Part shown: positions 45,299 to 57,853 of the stretch, one piece after another | Numbering within the stretch: the stretch's first letter is position 1 | Layout: the number at the start of each line of letters is the position of its first letter | Source of the DNA: Collybiopsis luxurians FD-317 M1 | Lineage: Eukaryota; Basidiomycota; Agaricomycetes; Agaricales; Omphalotaceae | Reading direction: 5' to 3' | Length of the DNA stretch: 64,000 bases | NCBI GenBank assembly: GCA_000827265.1 | Contig: KN834786.1 | Span: 262,683-326,682, forward strand | The notes under the pieces: model-generated | What the model was told of the DNA's origin: nothing | The model's database searches: none | What the model saw: the letters and a program-made list of their open reading frames with translations, nothing else | Translations under genes and position numbers: made by a program

Positions 45299-48200
45299 TT
45301 ATATGCAGGACCAACACCTGTGCCAATCCTCCCCATATATGCAATTTGCTAACAAGATGTGGTTGTACTGATTGGGGGAAATAACTAACACTGTTTCATC
45401 AGCAACCAAGTTATCTCTATACTGCTCTGGGATCCAGACAACACCCTGGTTCATGTGGGGAAAGTGGATCCATCCATCAGTGGCCAGGCTCCAGTGAGAG
45501 ACTAGATTTCCATTAGAAAAAAGTTCACTTTAAGTGTAAACACTATACAAACAATATGGTGGAGCATGGCTGGTAGAGGTGACACTCAAGGAAGGAAAAG
45601 TGAGACTCTAGTGAACAATTGGAAGCATGATATAAGTTGAACAAATGTAAGTGAAGGAGAGACTTACCTCACTGGCTATGGATTGAGCATTAAACATTCT
45701 TCTAGTAGAATTATTGGAAACAATTGGGTCTCTATCTGGTAAAAATTCAATTGAAGGTGAATTCATCAAGTGAGTATAACCTTGGTGAGAGTCATCAATG
45801 TCAGCTTTGAGCTCTGCTTTGGAGATCATGACTGTCTTGTTATCTGGGGAAAATGTCATGGACTGCACCCAATCAGTGTGGTCTTGAAGGTCTCTAATGG
45901 GACCTCTAGTTTCTATATTCCAGATTCTGACTGTCTTGTCATTAGAACCAGATACAATTCTCTTCCCATCAGGAGAAAATGCCACTGAGTGCACTGAATC
46001 AGTGTACCCTTGAAATGGACCTCCAATGGGAGCTCCAGTTTCTACATTCCAAACTCTGACTGTCTTGTCTGAGGAACCAGATACAATTTTTGCCCCATCA
46101 GGAGAGAATGCTGCTGACTGCACAGAAATAGTGTGGCCTTGAAGAGAGTTTCCAATGGGATCACCAGTTTCTGCATTCCAAATCATGACTGTCCTGTCAT
46201 CAGAACCAGATACAACTCTCTTTCCATCAGGAGAAAAGGCTACTGACTGCACCCCCTTAGTGTGACCTTGAATAAGATCTCCAATGGGAGCTCCAGTTTC
46301 TGCATTCCAGATCTTGATTGTTTTATCCCAAGAACCAGATATAATCTTCTTTCCATCTGGAGAGAATGCCACTGACTGCACCCAATGGGTGTGGCCTTGA
46401 AAAGGATGTCCAATAGGGGCTCCAGTTTCAGCATTCCAGATCCTGACTGTATTGTCACCAGAACCAGATACAATTCTTTTTCCATCAGGAGAAAATGCTG
46501 CTGACTGCACCCAGTCAGTGTGGCCACAAAGAGGGTATCCAATGGGAGCTCCTGTTTCTGCATTCCAGATCTGTAGGGTCTTGTCATCAGAAGCAGAAAC
46601 AATTTTCTTTCCATCTGGAGAAAATGTCACTGACTCCACTGAAGCAGTGTGGCCTTGAAGAGGATTTCCAATGGGTACTCCCATTTCTACATTCCAGATT
46701 CTGACTGTCTTATCATCAGAACCAGATACAATCCTTGCCCCATCTGGAGAAAATGCCACTGACATCACTGAATCAGTGTGACATCGATGAGGGTCTCCAA
46801 TGGAAGCTCCAGTTTCTGCATTCCAGATCCTGACTGTCTTGTCATCAGAACCAGATACAATTTTCTTTCCATCTGGAGAAAATGCCACAGACTGCACCCA
46901 ATCAGTGTGGCCTTGAAAAGGGTATCCAATGGGAGCTCCAGTTTCTGCATTCCAGATCCTAACTGTTTGGTCCCGAGAACCAGATACAATTTTCTTTCCA
47001 TCTGGAGAAAATCCCACTGACTGCACTGGACTAGTGTGATTTTGAAGAGCACTTCCAATAGGAGCTCCAGTTTCTGCATTCCAAATCCTGACTGTGTTGT
47101 CACAATAACCAGATACAATTCTTGTGCCATCTGGAGAAAATGCCACTGACTGTACTAAACTATTCTGGTCTTGAAGAGGGTCTCCAATGAGAGCAGCAGT
47201 TTTTGCATTCCAGATCCTGATTGTATTGTCCCCAGAACCAAATGCAATTCTCTTCCCATCTGGAGAACATGTCATTGACTGCACTGGACCAGTGTAGTGT
47301 TGGAAAGAGTCCCTCATGGGAGCTCCAGTTCTTGCATTCCAGATCCTGACTCTCTTGCCATGGGAACCCAATACAGAATTCTTTGCACCTGGCAACAATG
47401 TCACTGACTGCACTGAACCAGTATGGCCTTGCAGAGGGTTTCTAATGGGTGCTTTAGTTTCTGCTTTCCACATTCTGACTGTGTTGTCACCAACACCAGA
47501 TATAATTTTTTTGCCATCTGGGGAAAATACTACAGACTGCCCCCAATCAGTGTGGCCTTGAAGAGGGTCTCCAATGGGGGCTCCCATATCTGCATCCCAG
47601 ATCCTTACTGTCTTGTCATGTGAACCAGATACAATTCTCTTTCCATCTGGAGAAAAGGCCACTGATGACACCCAATCAGTGTGGCCTTGAAGAGGGTCTC
47701 CAATAGAAGCTCCAGTTTCTGCATTCCAAATCCTGACTGTCTTGTCATGTGAACCAGATACAATTTTCCTTCCATCTGGAGAAAATGCCACTGATATCAC
47801 TGAATCAGTGTGGCCTTGAAGAGGGTCTCCAATTGAAGCTCCAGTTCCTGCATTCCAGATCCTGACTGTATTGTCACAAGAACTGGATACAATTCTCTTT
47901 CCATCTGGAGAAAATGTCAATGACTGCACCCAGTCAGTGTGGCCCTCAGGAGTGTTCCCAATGGGAGCTCCAGTTTCTGCATTCCAGATCCTGACTGTAC
48001 TATCACCAGAACCAGATACAATCCTTTTTCCATCTGGAGAAAATACCACTGACTGCACTGAATCAGTGTGGCCTTGAAGAGAGTCCCCAATAGGAGCTCC
48101 AGTTTCTGCATTCCAAATCCTGATTGTTTTGTCATGAGAACTGGATGCAATTCTCTTTCCATCTGCAGAAATTGCCACTGATTGCACCCAACCTGTGTGG

Positions 48201-51200
48201 CCACAAAGAGGGTCTCCAATGGGTGCCCCAGTTTCTGCATTCCAGATCCTGACTGTTTTTTGACGTGAACCAGATACAATTCTCCTTCCATCTGGAGAAC
48301 ATGTTACTGACTGCACCCACTCAGTGTAGCCTTGAAGAGGGTTTCCAATTGGAGCTCCAGTTTCTGCATTCCAGATCCTGACTGTACTGTCACCAGAGCT
48401 GGATACAAATCTCTTCCCATCTGGAAAAAATGCTACTGACTGCACTGAATCAGTGTGGCCTTGAAGAGAGTTTCCAATGGGAGCCCCAGTTTCTGCATTC
48501 CAAATCCTGATTGTTTTGTCACGAGAACCAGATACAACTCTCTTTCCATCTGGAGAAAATTTCACTGCCTGAACCCAATGGGTGTGGCCTTGCAGAGGGT
48601 CTCCAATGGGAGCTCCAGTTTCTGCATTCCAGATCCTGACTGTCTTGTCATCAGAACCAGATACAATTCTTTTTCCATCTGGAGAAAATGCCACTGACTG
48701 CACCCAATTGGTGTGGCCTTGGAGAGGGTCTCCAATGGGAGCTCCTGTTTTTGCATTCCAAATCCTGACTGTTGTGTCATTACTGCCAGAAACCACTCTC
48801 TCTCCATTAGGGGAAATGTCTATACTGTTGATTTTTGACTTTGCAGACCAGACACCTACATTTCGTTTTTCAAACTGTGTTTTCACTATACTTCCCATTT
48901 TTAGTCCTTGTTTAATTGCAGTAACATTTCTCTGCCAAAATGGTAAAATGCTCAAGTACCAATGTGGAGTCATTGAATTCACAGGACTCAGCAAGAATGT
49001 TTCTACTGCTGATTTCACCCCCTTGATATTTTGTTGCAGTTCCTCTGAAAAGCTGGAGATCTGAAAAATATGGTCAGTCCTTTTTTTATCTTTTCCCTCC
49101 TTAAAACATACCTTTTCAATTGTATCTAAAATGTCCAAACATTGCACCAATGTGTCATTTGCACCTTCTTGTTCATGCTTTGACCTACGCAAGACACTCA
49201 TTATTTCAACCCAATATATTATCTGTTGGTTGACAAATTCTGTCAATCCTGTAGTAATCTTGGCATCCATTGTGGATTTCTCCAAATGATATCCCCAGCT
49301 TTTACAGGCATAGACAAGGTTTGGCTTAATTTTATCACCAATGGCTGATTCAAGATTTGCAACCTGTGTATCCTTGAGGAATGATGAAGGAAGACTCAGC
49401 ATGTTGAATCTGAGCATCTTTTTCATTATATCCAAACATGAATTGGCCAAGAAGTAGTGCTGAATTACTGGATCACAGCTTATATTCTTGGAATGTTCTG
49501 CAAGTTTTTTTCTGAGTAAGAAATCTGAAAATGAGGCATGAAAGACATAGATAGCCTCTGCCTTTCCCACATATAGAACTGATCCTAATGCAGCAATAAA
49601 TGTTTGTGCTTGGTGAGGTGTGACATTTGTCAAATGAGCAATCACTTCACATGAAACTGGGCTCCTGACAGTAATGACAGAATGCAGAACCTTCAAAAGT
49701 GCTTCTCTCTCTTTTGGCGCATTACCACCAATAGCCTTTTCAACAATGACACTATAGAATTTATCCAGCTCTTCAGTTTCTTGCTCTTTAGTTTGGCTTG
49801 CTTCCTGCTGCAAACTTAGGACATCATTTAACCGCTGTTCCTCAAATGCATTATCTCCACTTTTAATCCACTTAACAATGGTTGCTGCAAAAATGAATAG
49901 CTTCCCGGCCATTTTAGCTAGCTGGGAAATATATTCTGGTAAAACAAAGTCATAGCCCTTCAATGTTTCAGAGAGAAACTTAGCAATGTCACCCTCTACC
50001 AATGACTTTTCTACATCATGAAGAAAAATACTAGAATCCTGGGGAGCAATGATAAGATGTTTATATACAGGCTGATCAGGTCAACTTGTAAATAAGAATT
50101 TCAGCCCCAGTAGATGTCTGCTTTTAATAGCTTCAAGTAAAGGCTCTAGTACTAACTGGATATTTTCACACTCATCTAGAGCATCAATTACAACCACAGG
50201 AATCTTTCCTGTTAGTTTACTTATATTAGCTGCTTCCTTCCAGGGTTTCAGTAGCAACCACTTCATTTGTTTCTTGATTTCTTTATCTGCAAGCTTGGAA
50301 TCTTTCTGTAGCTCCCTTGTAAGAGCCTCAGCAAATGTACAGGAATAGTGTGCAAGCTGAAAAGCAATGGTTGGAATAATCTTTGTATAGTCCCGACAAT
50401 CAGGAAGCTGTCTAGAACAAAAGAATGCACCAGCAAGGATTTGCATTTTTTCTTCAAATGTCTCACACAATGATTTGGCAATGGTGCTTTTCCCTGTTCC
50501 TGCCATACCACCCATCCAATATACTTCTCTTTCAGAAGCATTAGCCCATTCAGTAATATTTTTCATAATTTCAACCCTTGTTCCTTGGGTACATGATGGC
50601 CTTCCAGCTCTATAGTCATGAAAAGCTTGTGTAGAAGGCTTCAGATTGCTTAAAAAGATTTCCTATCCATCTTTCAACTATTTCATCCAATTCTAATGAA
50701 ACTCTGGTACCTACCTTGCTAATGTTACTTGTATCCCTTTCAATGTAGAATAAGATCTTTCTCTGCAAGATAGATAATATAAATGCCACCAGTAAAACCA
50801 TGTAATTTGTGAAACATACTTGACAAATATCAAATGTCTTTTCTATATCCCCAAAATACTTTGTGATGTCTTTAGAAATTTGATCTGCAAAAACCACCTT
50901 ATTTATCTTCTGCAGAATTTGTTGCCTGTTCTGCTCAGATAAAGCTTTGTAACTAATTTCCTTTAATTCCCTATTCACCAAATTTGATATTAGAATCAGA
51001 AATCATCTAATAATAAAAATGGACCCATACTGAGCCAGGGCTGTAAAAATTTCCTTCATTCCAGGAGATTCACTCTGCTCTTTATATTTCTCAACTTCTG
51101 TGACCTTAATAGATAATTCTTTCATCAATTCCCTGAAGTGTTCTTGATTATCTGTTACTTGCTTGATATTTTTAAGGATTCATCAGTGACTTATCACTGA

Positions 51201-51609
51201 AGTAGAATTGTTGCACAGGAACACTTACATGGTAGATTTGAATACATTTAGAAACTACTGCAAGTGCAGGACTTAATGCCTGACCTACCACTGGAATTAA
51301 TGGAGAAAGTTCTTTCAGAATTTCAATGCCTGTTTCTGCAATAGCACCAGCAGTTTGCCCAACTTGGTGCATAGTGGAAGCCTTCGGTAGACTCTGCTCT
51401 ACAGCTGTGAGCAGCTGACTATTACGAAGGCTAGAATCTTCTTGAACTCTTCCTGTAATAGGATCAGATTGCACAGAAACATTTGACACAGAGCCTCGGG
51501 GACTGCGGGAATTCTGCACAGCATTACCCAGCTCAGGTGTACTTCCGGGAGATTGAGAAATATCAGTTTTGTTGCCTTTACGGCGCAAAAGTTTGCGAAT
51601 TTGTTTCAT
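45299..51609 (-). pseudogene. NACHT-WD40 NLR-type receptor gene, one premature stop
   Basis: Fungal NLR (NWD type, as in HET-E/HNWD), linked to non-self recognition and cell death. The N-terminal exon (from 51609) begins MKQIRKLLRRKGNK and is Ser-rich; helices follow. AGRPSCTQGTR leads into the NACHT domain: Walker A GMAGTGKSTIAKS (about 50490) and Walker B VVVIDALDECE (about 50180). At 50081-50083 a TGA follows LKFLFTS, where the family has Arg (TSRP). The same frame then runs on open for 1,490 codons: a helical linker, about 23 full 43-residue WD40 repeats (GHTxxVxSVAFSPDGKxIVS...), and two degenerate ones. A final exon reads DGWIHFPHMNQGVVWIPEQY and ends WSCI at 45299. Without readthrough only the N-terminus and part of NACHT are made. 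A TATATAAA lies at 51759-51766. Confidence 0.8.
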
Positions 51610-52665
51610 GGATGTTGTATCTCTTACTATAAGGGAAAAGGTTGTATCAAATGTCGAAATACCACTTACATTTTGCATAACACTTACAGAACAGTAAACG
51701 AAGCAGCCAACTAGGTCAAAAAGTTGTTGGTGGGGATCGTCTGCCTATCTTGGGACCCTTTATATACTCGTGCAATGCTTATTAATCAACGGGCAGCTTA
51801 CAGCCGTCAAACCTCATGGCACTGGTAATCGATATGTACCCGATCTACACGAGGACAATTCATAGCAGCAATCCAGTCGTACCTGGTCTCGCCCCACTCG
51901 GCCTCTTCCGCTCGGCCTCTTCCGAATCCGCCTCCCAGGCTCGAGCTCCAGCATGTCAATGATCTCCGGGTAAAATACAGGTTGCGTGAGATGGTGCTCG
52001 CCGCCCACCAACGCTGGACCGATCTTATATTTTCCTCTGTTTCGCTGAGAGCATAGTATCATAACGTGTCCGTATCCCTGGATCAAGCCCGAGGGAGTTG
52101 ACGAGTTTGCGACCGGCTGATCAGCCTGAGTCTGCGGACGACGATGAATTTGGTTTGCATCGGGATCTGTGGCAGGGAAGCGGAGGTTGGGTTACGAAGT
52201 GAAGCGGAGATGAGACGGCGATTGGATGGGAAAGCCACGAGAATAGCGGATGAAAAGTATGGACAAACGCTGTATGGATACGGCAAAGCCATATAGTTAT
52301 GGACCGGGTTTTTGAACCCCACCAAAGGTCATGCTGTCATCGTCGGCATTTTACTTGTGAGCTCATAGGTAGTAACAGCAAACCTCCGTCATGCCCTTCT
52401 ACGTCCTTCGTGTTCTTCCAGAACCGTTTTCAACCGCCCCTGCAGTATCGTCAACTAGCTTCAAATACTATCGGAGAATAATATTCACCAAACAGTCTGA
52501 AGATTGTCAAAGCCATGTCCAAGTTGAGAAAGTCACTGGGCGCCAATTACGAGTGCATAGAATGAAATGAAATGCCGAGTTATAGAGGTGGTGAATTCCG
52601 TGCCTGATCCTTAACAGGCAATTTTGAATTGATCTAAATTTTGTAATTTATATATTTTTAGCTTA
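51610..52665. other. CpG-rich stretch upstream of the NLR, no gene recognised
   Basis: Holds the NLR promoter (minus-strand TATATAAA at 51759-51766). Beyond it, open frames on the minus strand (51814-52325) and scattered plus-strand frames give no motif I know. CpG content returns abruptly here compared with the DNA to the left. Confidence 0.4.
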
Positions 52666-54060
52666 GTGTTCATTCCATTGGATGCTCCGGGAAAGAATGG
52701 GGCACGAGTCCCGCCACGCGCTAGCGCTGGCCCACTTATATGTCAAGTTCACCCTATTGAGCGCCTGGGTGAGCCCAGATTCTCTCTCCGCTACCATTGC
52801 CATGTTACCGTCGAATGCTCACTGAACCTCGGGTTACTGTACTCTCAGTACACATTCAATAAATGCTCCAGATATCTGCATCTCTCCTCTTCTATTTTCT
52901 GTTGCTACATCTGGTGTTATCCACACAACCGCCTTGGGGAGAGTTCTTTCGCTGAACTGTCGACTCATGAAGGTAAGACCTTCATCGAAATGCGAGATCC
53001 GCCAAAGGGCGCCGATAGATATTTGACGAAGGTTATGATACGGGCCGGCACACTCGGCACATTACGAATCAAAGTATCTCGCTCTCCCGACTGATTCCTC
53101 TGTAGTGGTGACAGATACTACATTTTCTTGTGCGGGGCTGTTGGACCTCGCGGAAAATTCGAATGAGACGCTTGGTGAGTGGCAGTTGTTCCGGCCCTGT
53201 TCGGTTTACGTTGATCGATTATTTGGAACTTGATTTAGAAAAAAGATCAACCCACTGGAGAATGATGACTTGGCTGTGCATGAGTCATTTTGTATCTCAT
53301 TCCTGTTCCACCTAACTCAGCTCATAGAAACCTCGCCGATTTATGGTCCTCGGCATATATCATGTCCGACTGGCTTTCGGCTGTGGTTATTGCAAATTCA
53401 ATATCCCGATCTCCTGAAGAAGATCATGAAAGAGCACCACTGTCTCCTTTGAGCTCGTTAACGCTTCTATCTCCTATCCAGCGCCCTATTCTACTGGATT
53501 TCCTCAGAGCTAAGAATCTTGGGATCAAGAGGCATATCAAGGTTCATCCTTTTGGAAAGTTCTCAATTTGTGGCTTTTGTCCCTAACGAGTTTTACTAGG
53601 ATGCCGCTTGACCTATTGAATAGCTCAAGAACATTGGAAATAACTTTGGTGCAATGGATGGTCCAGATCTGGGTTTTCCATGTGCACGTTTACCTGCGAT
53701 TGAAGCAATTCTGATATACCCCTCACCTCGATCTCTGCAAATGTGGGAGATATGGATGATCATGTTCCGTTCTTGAGGAGGATTGTACCTGTACTGTATT
53801 TGATTGCAGAACTGTTTCCTCGAAGTTAGTGCCCTTCCCCGTGTCTTTCCGTGTGTCCCTTAATTGTGCTTGTATGGGTGGACAGTATGGCATACGTTGG
53901 TGGACGACGCGATAATGTAGATGGGACTTAAGGTATGAATGTGTAGGGTCCAGGATTCGATTCGATCTTATTAACGGATATGGGACATTACGGGGTATGG
54001 TCATATGTGGTTTACAGATTCGCTGCTTCGCAATTGCACGAACTGTAGGCGGACTTCTTC
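52666..54060 (+). other. Possible multi-exon gene or gene remnant, unrecognised
   Basis: Several plus-strand stretches look like exons: STHEGKTFIEMRDPPKGADR to RIKVSRSPD (52955-53094), VTDTTFSCAGLLDLAENSNE with GEWQLFRPCSVYVDRLFGT (53110-53230), NPLENDDLAVHESFCISFLF (53240-53310), SDWLSAVVIANSISRSPEED (53360-53425), and LKNIGNNFGAMDGPDLGFPC (53625-53690). Each has a plausible donor or acceptor nearby, but I could not join them into one frame, and stops lie between. No start, signal peptide or known domain was identified. It may be a decayed gene or a real, heavily spliced one. Confidence 0.3.
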
Positions 54061-54439
54061 AGTGGGAAGGACAGTAGCTGGTGCAATTATAGGTACGTAA
54101 TTTTGCTGTTCCATTCCGTAGTAAGGTATATATCGCTTTTGTATTGATATCTCAAAAAGCTATCTACCCTTGAGTCTTCAATCTTTGATGCGTTGAAAGC
54201 CTTTAAATACATTCCTGCACCGAGAAATAATTCCGACATCGTCTACTGGCTGACATTATCCCCTCTCAGGTACTTTTCATAGTCCTGTGATAGTTATATC
54301 ACGCAGGGTTCCATTCCCCATGTCGGAATAATAGAAAATCTCCTACTACCAGTACTGGTATCAGAGAGTCGGAGGAAGAAATGAAAAGATCATAGTACAC
54401 TTCCACACATCATATACCATCAAAAGAACTGAAATCAAA

Positions 54440-55525
54440 TCAGCCTCTATGCTCTGTGGCTGCCCCACGCTGTTCCACACCCATCGCATCCTCCCTCAGC
54501 TCCTGCGCCTCCGTCTCAACCACATCCTCCAGCTCCTCCTCTTCCTCCTGCTCGTCTTCTGCTTCCTCTTCATTCATATCAGCATCTCCCCCGCTCCCGT
54601 CCACGTCTCCTCTCGCTCCACTCTCTCCATCATAATCAACATCCATAGCTTCCTCCGTAGCCGCACTGGCCCTATTTATCGCCGCCGAAAGATCCTCAGA
54701 CTCACTTCGCTCTGCCCCTGCGCCTGGCGCAGTCGTACTACTATCCCGATCTCCGGGAGGAAAATGTTTGTGAACGAGAGGAGCGGAGGTAAACGGCGGA
54801 GGGAGGGTTTCTACACCGCCGACGCTGACACTTGGATCTCCGGCTTGTCTCTTGCCTTTATTGTTACTGTTGCTTTTGCCGCTAGAGCTGTTTGCGGCAG
54901 CGGATTATTTACTGTTAGCTGTAGGAAGAGCACCGCTTGCGGTGCTTCAAGTTGCCCTCCTTCAAGTTGCACTTCTGCTCGATTTGTCTTCACCTTGGCC
55001 TCATCAGACTGGCAGGATGCGCAAGCAAAGTTATGTATCAGATGAAGGAGAATAATCTGAATGGATACCACGCACCTTGAGGTTCCGCAGTTAAAGACTC
55101 TATTAAATATCCCAAGTTAATCATTTCGAGCGCTTTAAGAACATCAGAGGCGGAGATTTTTCTATATTGTTTGGATTGGGCGACGTCCCGTGTACTAATA
55201 CAAAGGTGTGTTGTATAGACGGAAATGCAACTGCGTGGCAGCTAGATTCCAACCGAGAGTGTCAGCGAAACATGAAAAAGTCAAACGCATCGAGGACGAA
55301 CCTAGATATTTGATAAGCACCGTCGAGCCTTTTACTCTTTCTACAGTTTCGTGTAATCGAGAACATATCAGGGGAAAAAAGGAAGCAGAGAGGGAGACAG
55401 CGTACAGCTGACTTTGCAATCTTTTGAGCCAAAGTTTCTGGGAGCTCGAAGTTGTCAATAGCTTCAGAGACGAGATATTGCGGATGCTGAGCACATGACG
55501 ATCCAGGGTCTTCTTTGCGCGGCAT
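54440..55525 (-). CDS. Histone-fold subunit of DNA polymerase epsilon / CHRAC (Dpb4/POLE3 type)
   Basis: Small chromatin and replication protein that pairs with a second histone-fold partner in Pol epsilon and in ISWI/CHRAC remodellers. Start at 55525 (MPRKEDPGSSCAQHPQYLVS). The first exon gives the first helix with LPETLAQKIAKSA. The second, short exon carries VERVKGSTVLIKYL, matching the family's ...KGSTVFINYL helix. A later exon reads DVAQSKQYRKISASDVLKAL, then EMINLGYLIESLTAEPQ, the second half of the histone fold (ISASDVLKAL is diagnostic). The last exon is Ser/Gly/Lys-rich, then strongly acidic (EEEAEDEQEEEEELEDV), stopping at 54440. Exon 2 begins at an uncertain acceptor and the fold is slightly shortened there. 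It is probably functional. It diverges from the permease pseudogene. Confidence 0.85.
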
Positions 55526-55884
55526 AATGTTGCGGATTGACACCTGTCACGTGGCCAAGGGTAGTCTCTTCCAAGCTGTTGGCCGGAGGACAGGATTCCA
55601 TTGCTGCAGCTTGAGCCTGTGGACGCTGGCGTAGTATATACTATGTTTTTCTAGTTAGAAGAAGGCGTACACACTTCGCGATGAACGCGTACAAGATTAA
55701 AAAGTTGCGCGTAACTCTCAATTGGGCACGTGTATCGCGATTGAATTTGTATCATTTAATTTTAAACCTCTCACCTCCTTCCCACTTCGTTTCTTCCAGA
55801 CAAAGTACTTGCCGGCTTACGACCATTTAGCTCGCCCGGTTTTGTACGACACAGGCCTTGCGCATGCTATATAATCCTCGTCGA
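55526..55884. other. Intergenic, duplicated permease promoter
   Basis: From 55639 this matches 27254 onward. The segment 55682-55740, with CACGTG at 55727-55732, is nearly identical to that of copy 1, although the gene it served is broken. Confidence 0.6.
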
Positions 55885-57853
55885 ATGCCATCTCACGACT
55901 CCGAAACAACAGTGTCATCCTTCGTACTTCCGGCAGTGTTGGTGTTTCATTCATAATGTGGATCCTCGGAGCGCTTATTGTAGCAATGGGCACTGCGGTC
56001 TACATCGAGCTTGGAACTGTAAGTGATTTACGACTGGTCGTGACTTTTCATCTGCTTACTATGGCAGGTTCAAGGGTCTTCGTCGAAGCGGAGGAGAAAA
56101 GAATTATCTAGAGTTCATTTACCGAAGACCAGAATTTCTGGTGACTTGTGCATATTCAATATACGCCGTCATCACTGTAAGCTGTCTGCACTTGGACACC
56201 GGCTCAGGAATTTACTGAATTAAATTTGAAGGGTTCCGCTGCCGCCAATAGCGTCGTGTTTGGCGAATGTGGGTCTTCCTGGAATATCAAAACCATATCT
56301 TAACTCAAGTCATCGTGATAGATGTAATCCATACATTGGGAAAAGAACCATCTCGGTACAACACTCGTTTCGTCGCCTTTCTCTGTTTAACCTTCATTCT
56401 ACTTATCCATGGGTCATTGGTAAAGTGGGGTCTACGTCTCCAAAACTCTCTCGCAATGTTCAAATTGGTCATTCTCTCTGCAATCGCCCTATCTGGACTA
56501 CTGAGTCTCGCCGGTGTAGATGGTTTCGCAGTCCGGCCAGGTTACGAAGTTCCGAATAATTTTCAATGGGATAAGATGTGGGAGGGAAGTCGAAGTGATG
56601 CGAATGCTTTTGTGACTGGATTGTATAATGTCATCTGGTATGTGGCTTGATACTTCGAGTGATCCTGTTATTTATATTATCTTGCAAGGTCTTTTGTCGG
56701 GTACTCTACAGCCAACTATGCACTCTCTGAAGTTCGCGACCCGGTGCGGACGATTAAGCGCGCGGTGCCTATGGCCATGTTGGCTGTCACCGCCGTGTAT
56801 ATGTTCATCAATATAGCTTACTTTGCCGTTGTGTCAAAAAACGACATTTTGGGCAGTAAACGTATCGTTGCGTAAGTCTCAACCTGTTTCGCTTCATTCT
56901 TTCAGGGCTTATGTTTCATCTGACAGCGCCCTCTTCTTCCGCAACTTATTCGGAGAGAAGATGGAACGAGTGGGTATCATCCAGTCTGCTACCAGAGGGT
57001 TACCTTTGACCGTGCCTCGCTGCAGGCACTGAGTGTGTTTATTGCGTTATCGACTTTAGGCAACCTCCTTTCTGGACAGTTCAGTCATGGCCGAGGTATG
57101 CACCATCCTCGCGTTCTCTTGTTCCGTGTTGAATCAATCCTTCATTCAGTGGTTCAGGAACTCGGCCGGGAAGGCCTCCTCCCCTTCTCTGCCTTTTTCG
57201 CATCGAACAAACCATTTGGTGCGCCACTCGCCGGGCTATTCACACAATATCTTGTATCTGTCGCATTTGTTATCTTTCCTCCCCCCGGTGATGCGTATCT
57301 CTTCATGATCAGCTGTAAGCATCCTCTTCCGCGCACCTGCAAGGACCCAACTTACTCGCTTGATCCTGATATTCAGTGTCTTCCTACTGTGCCGCTTTAA
57401 TCAACACGCTTGTATCGTTTGGGTTACTTTTACTCTACACATCGTATCTGAGAGCGTACGATTGGAATCCACCATTTCACGCGCCTAAATTCGTTATCGT
57501 GCTTTTCGCAATATCGAACATATTTTTGGTGACGGTCCCCCTTATCCCTCCGGCGTCGGGATCAAGGACGTACGAGCATTTACCATATTGGGTGAGTTGA
57601 ATTTTTCTTTTGTTCTAGTGATTTTTGATTCTCAATTCTGACCTGGATCTCTTCTCGGTAATTTTGCGTTATCATTACTTTATAGTCTCATGCCGTTGTT
57701 GCGTTCTCAGTATCGGCGATAGGAATAGCGTATTGGTTCTTTTGGGTCAAGTGGCTTCCGAAGAGGAAGGGATATCGTTTGGTGAGAGAATCTGTGCTTC
57801 AGGAAGATGGAGTTTCGAGGTTGGTATATCGGAAGGTGCCGCTGACATTGTGA
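55885..57853 (+). pseudogene. Second copy of the methionine permease-like gene, 5' deleted
   Basis: Homologous to 27537-29867 almost throughout. The first nine codons (ATGCCATCTCACGACTCC...) remain. The sequence then jumps from TCCGAAACA to AGTGTCATCC, skipping about 365 bp of copy 1, including TM1 and its GTGIF motif. The join is out of frame and meets TAA after about two dozen codons. One splice donor is changed from GTGAGT to GTGGGT at about 56268. The rest of the exons remain open and the end matches copy 1 (TGA at 57853). Differences from copy 1 are few and scattered, and CpG sites are retained, unlike in the neighbouring repeats. It cannot make a full transporter; transcription from the retained promoter is possible. 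Confidence 0.88.

Noticed and set aside
30377..51650. Horizontal transfer as the cause of the odd base composition
   Set aside because: Paired repeats show the same sequence with and without CpG in one locus, so in-place decay explains it better.
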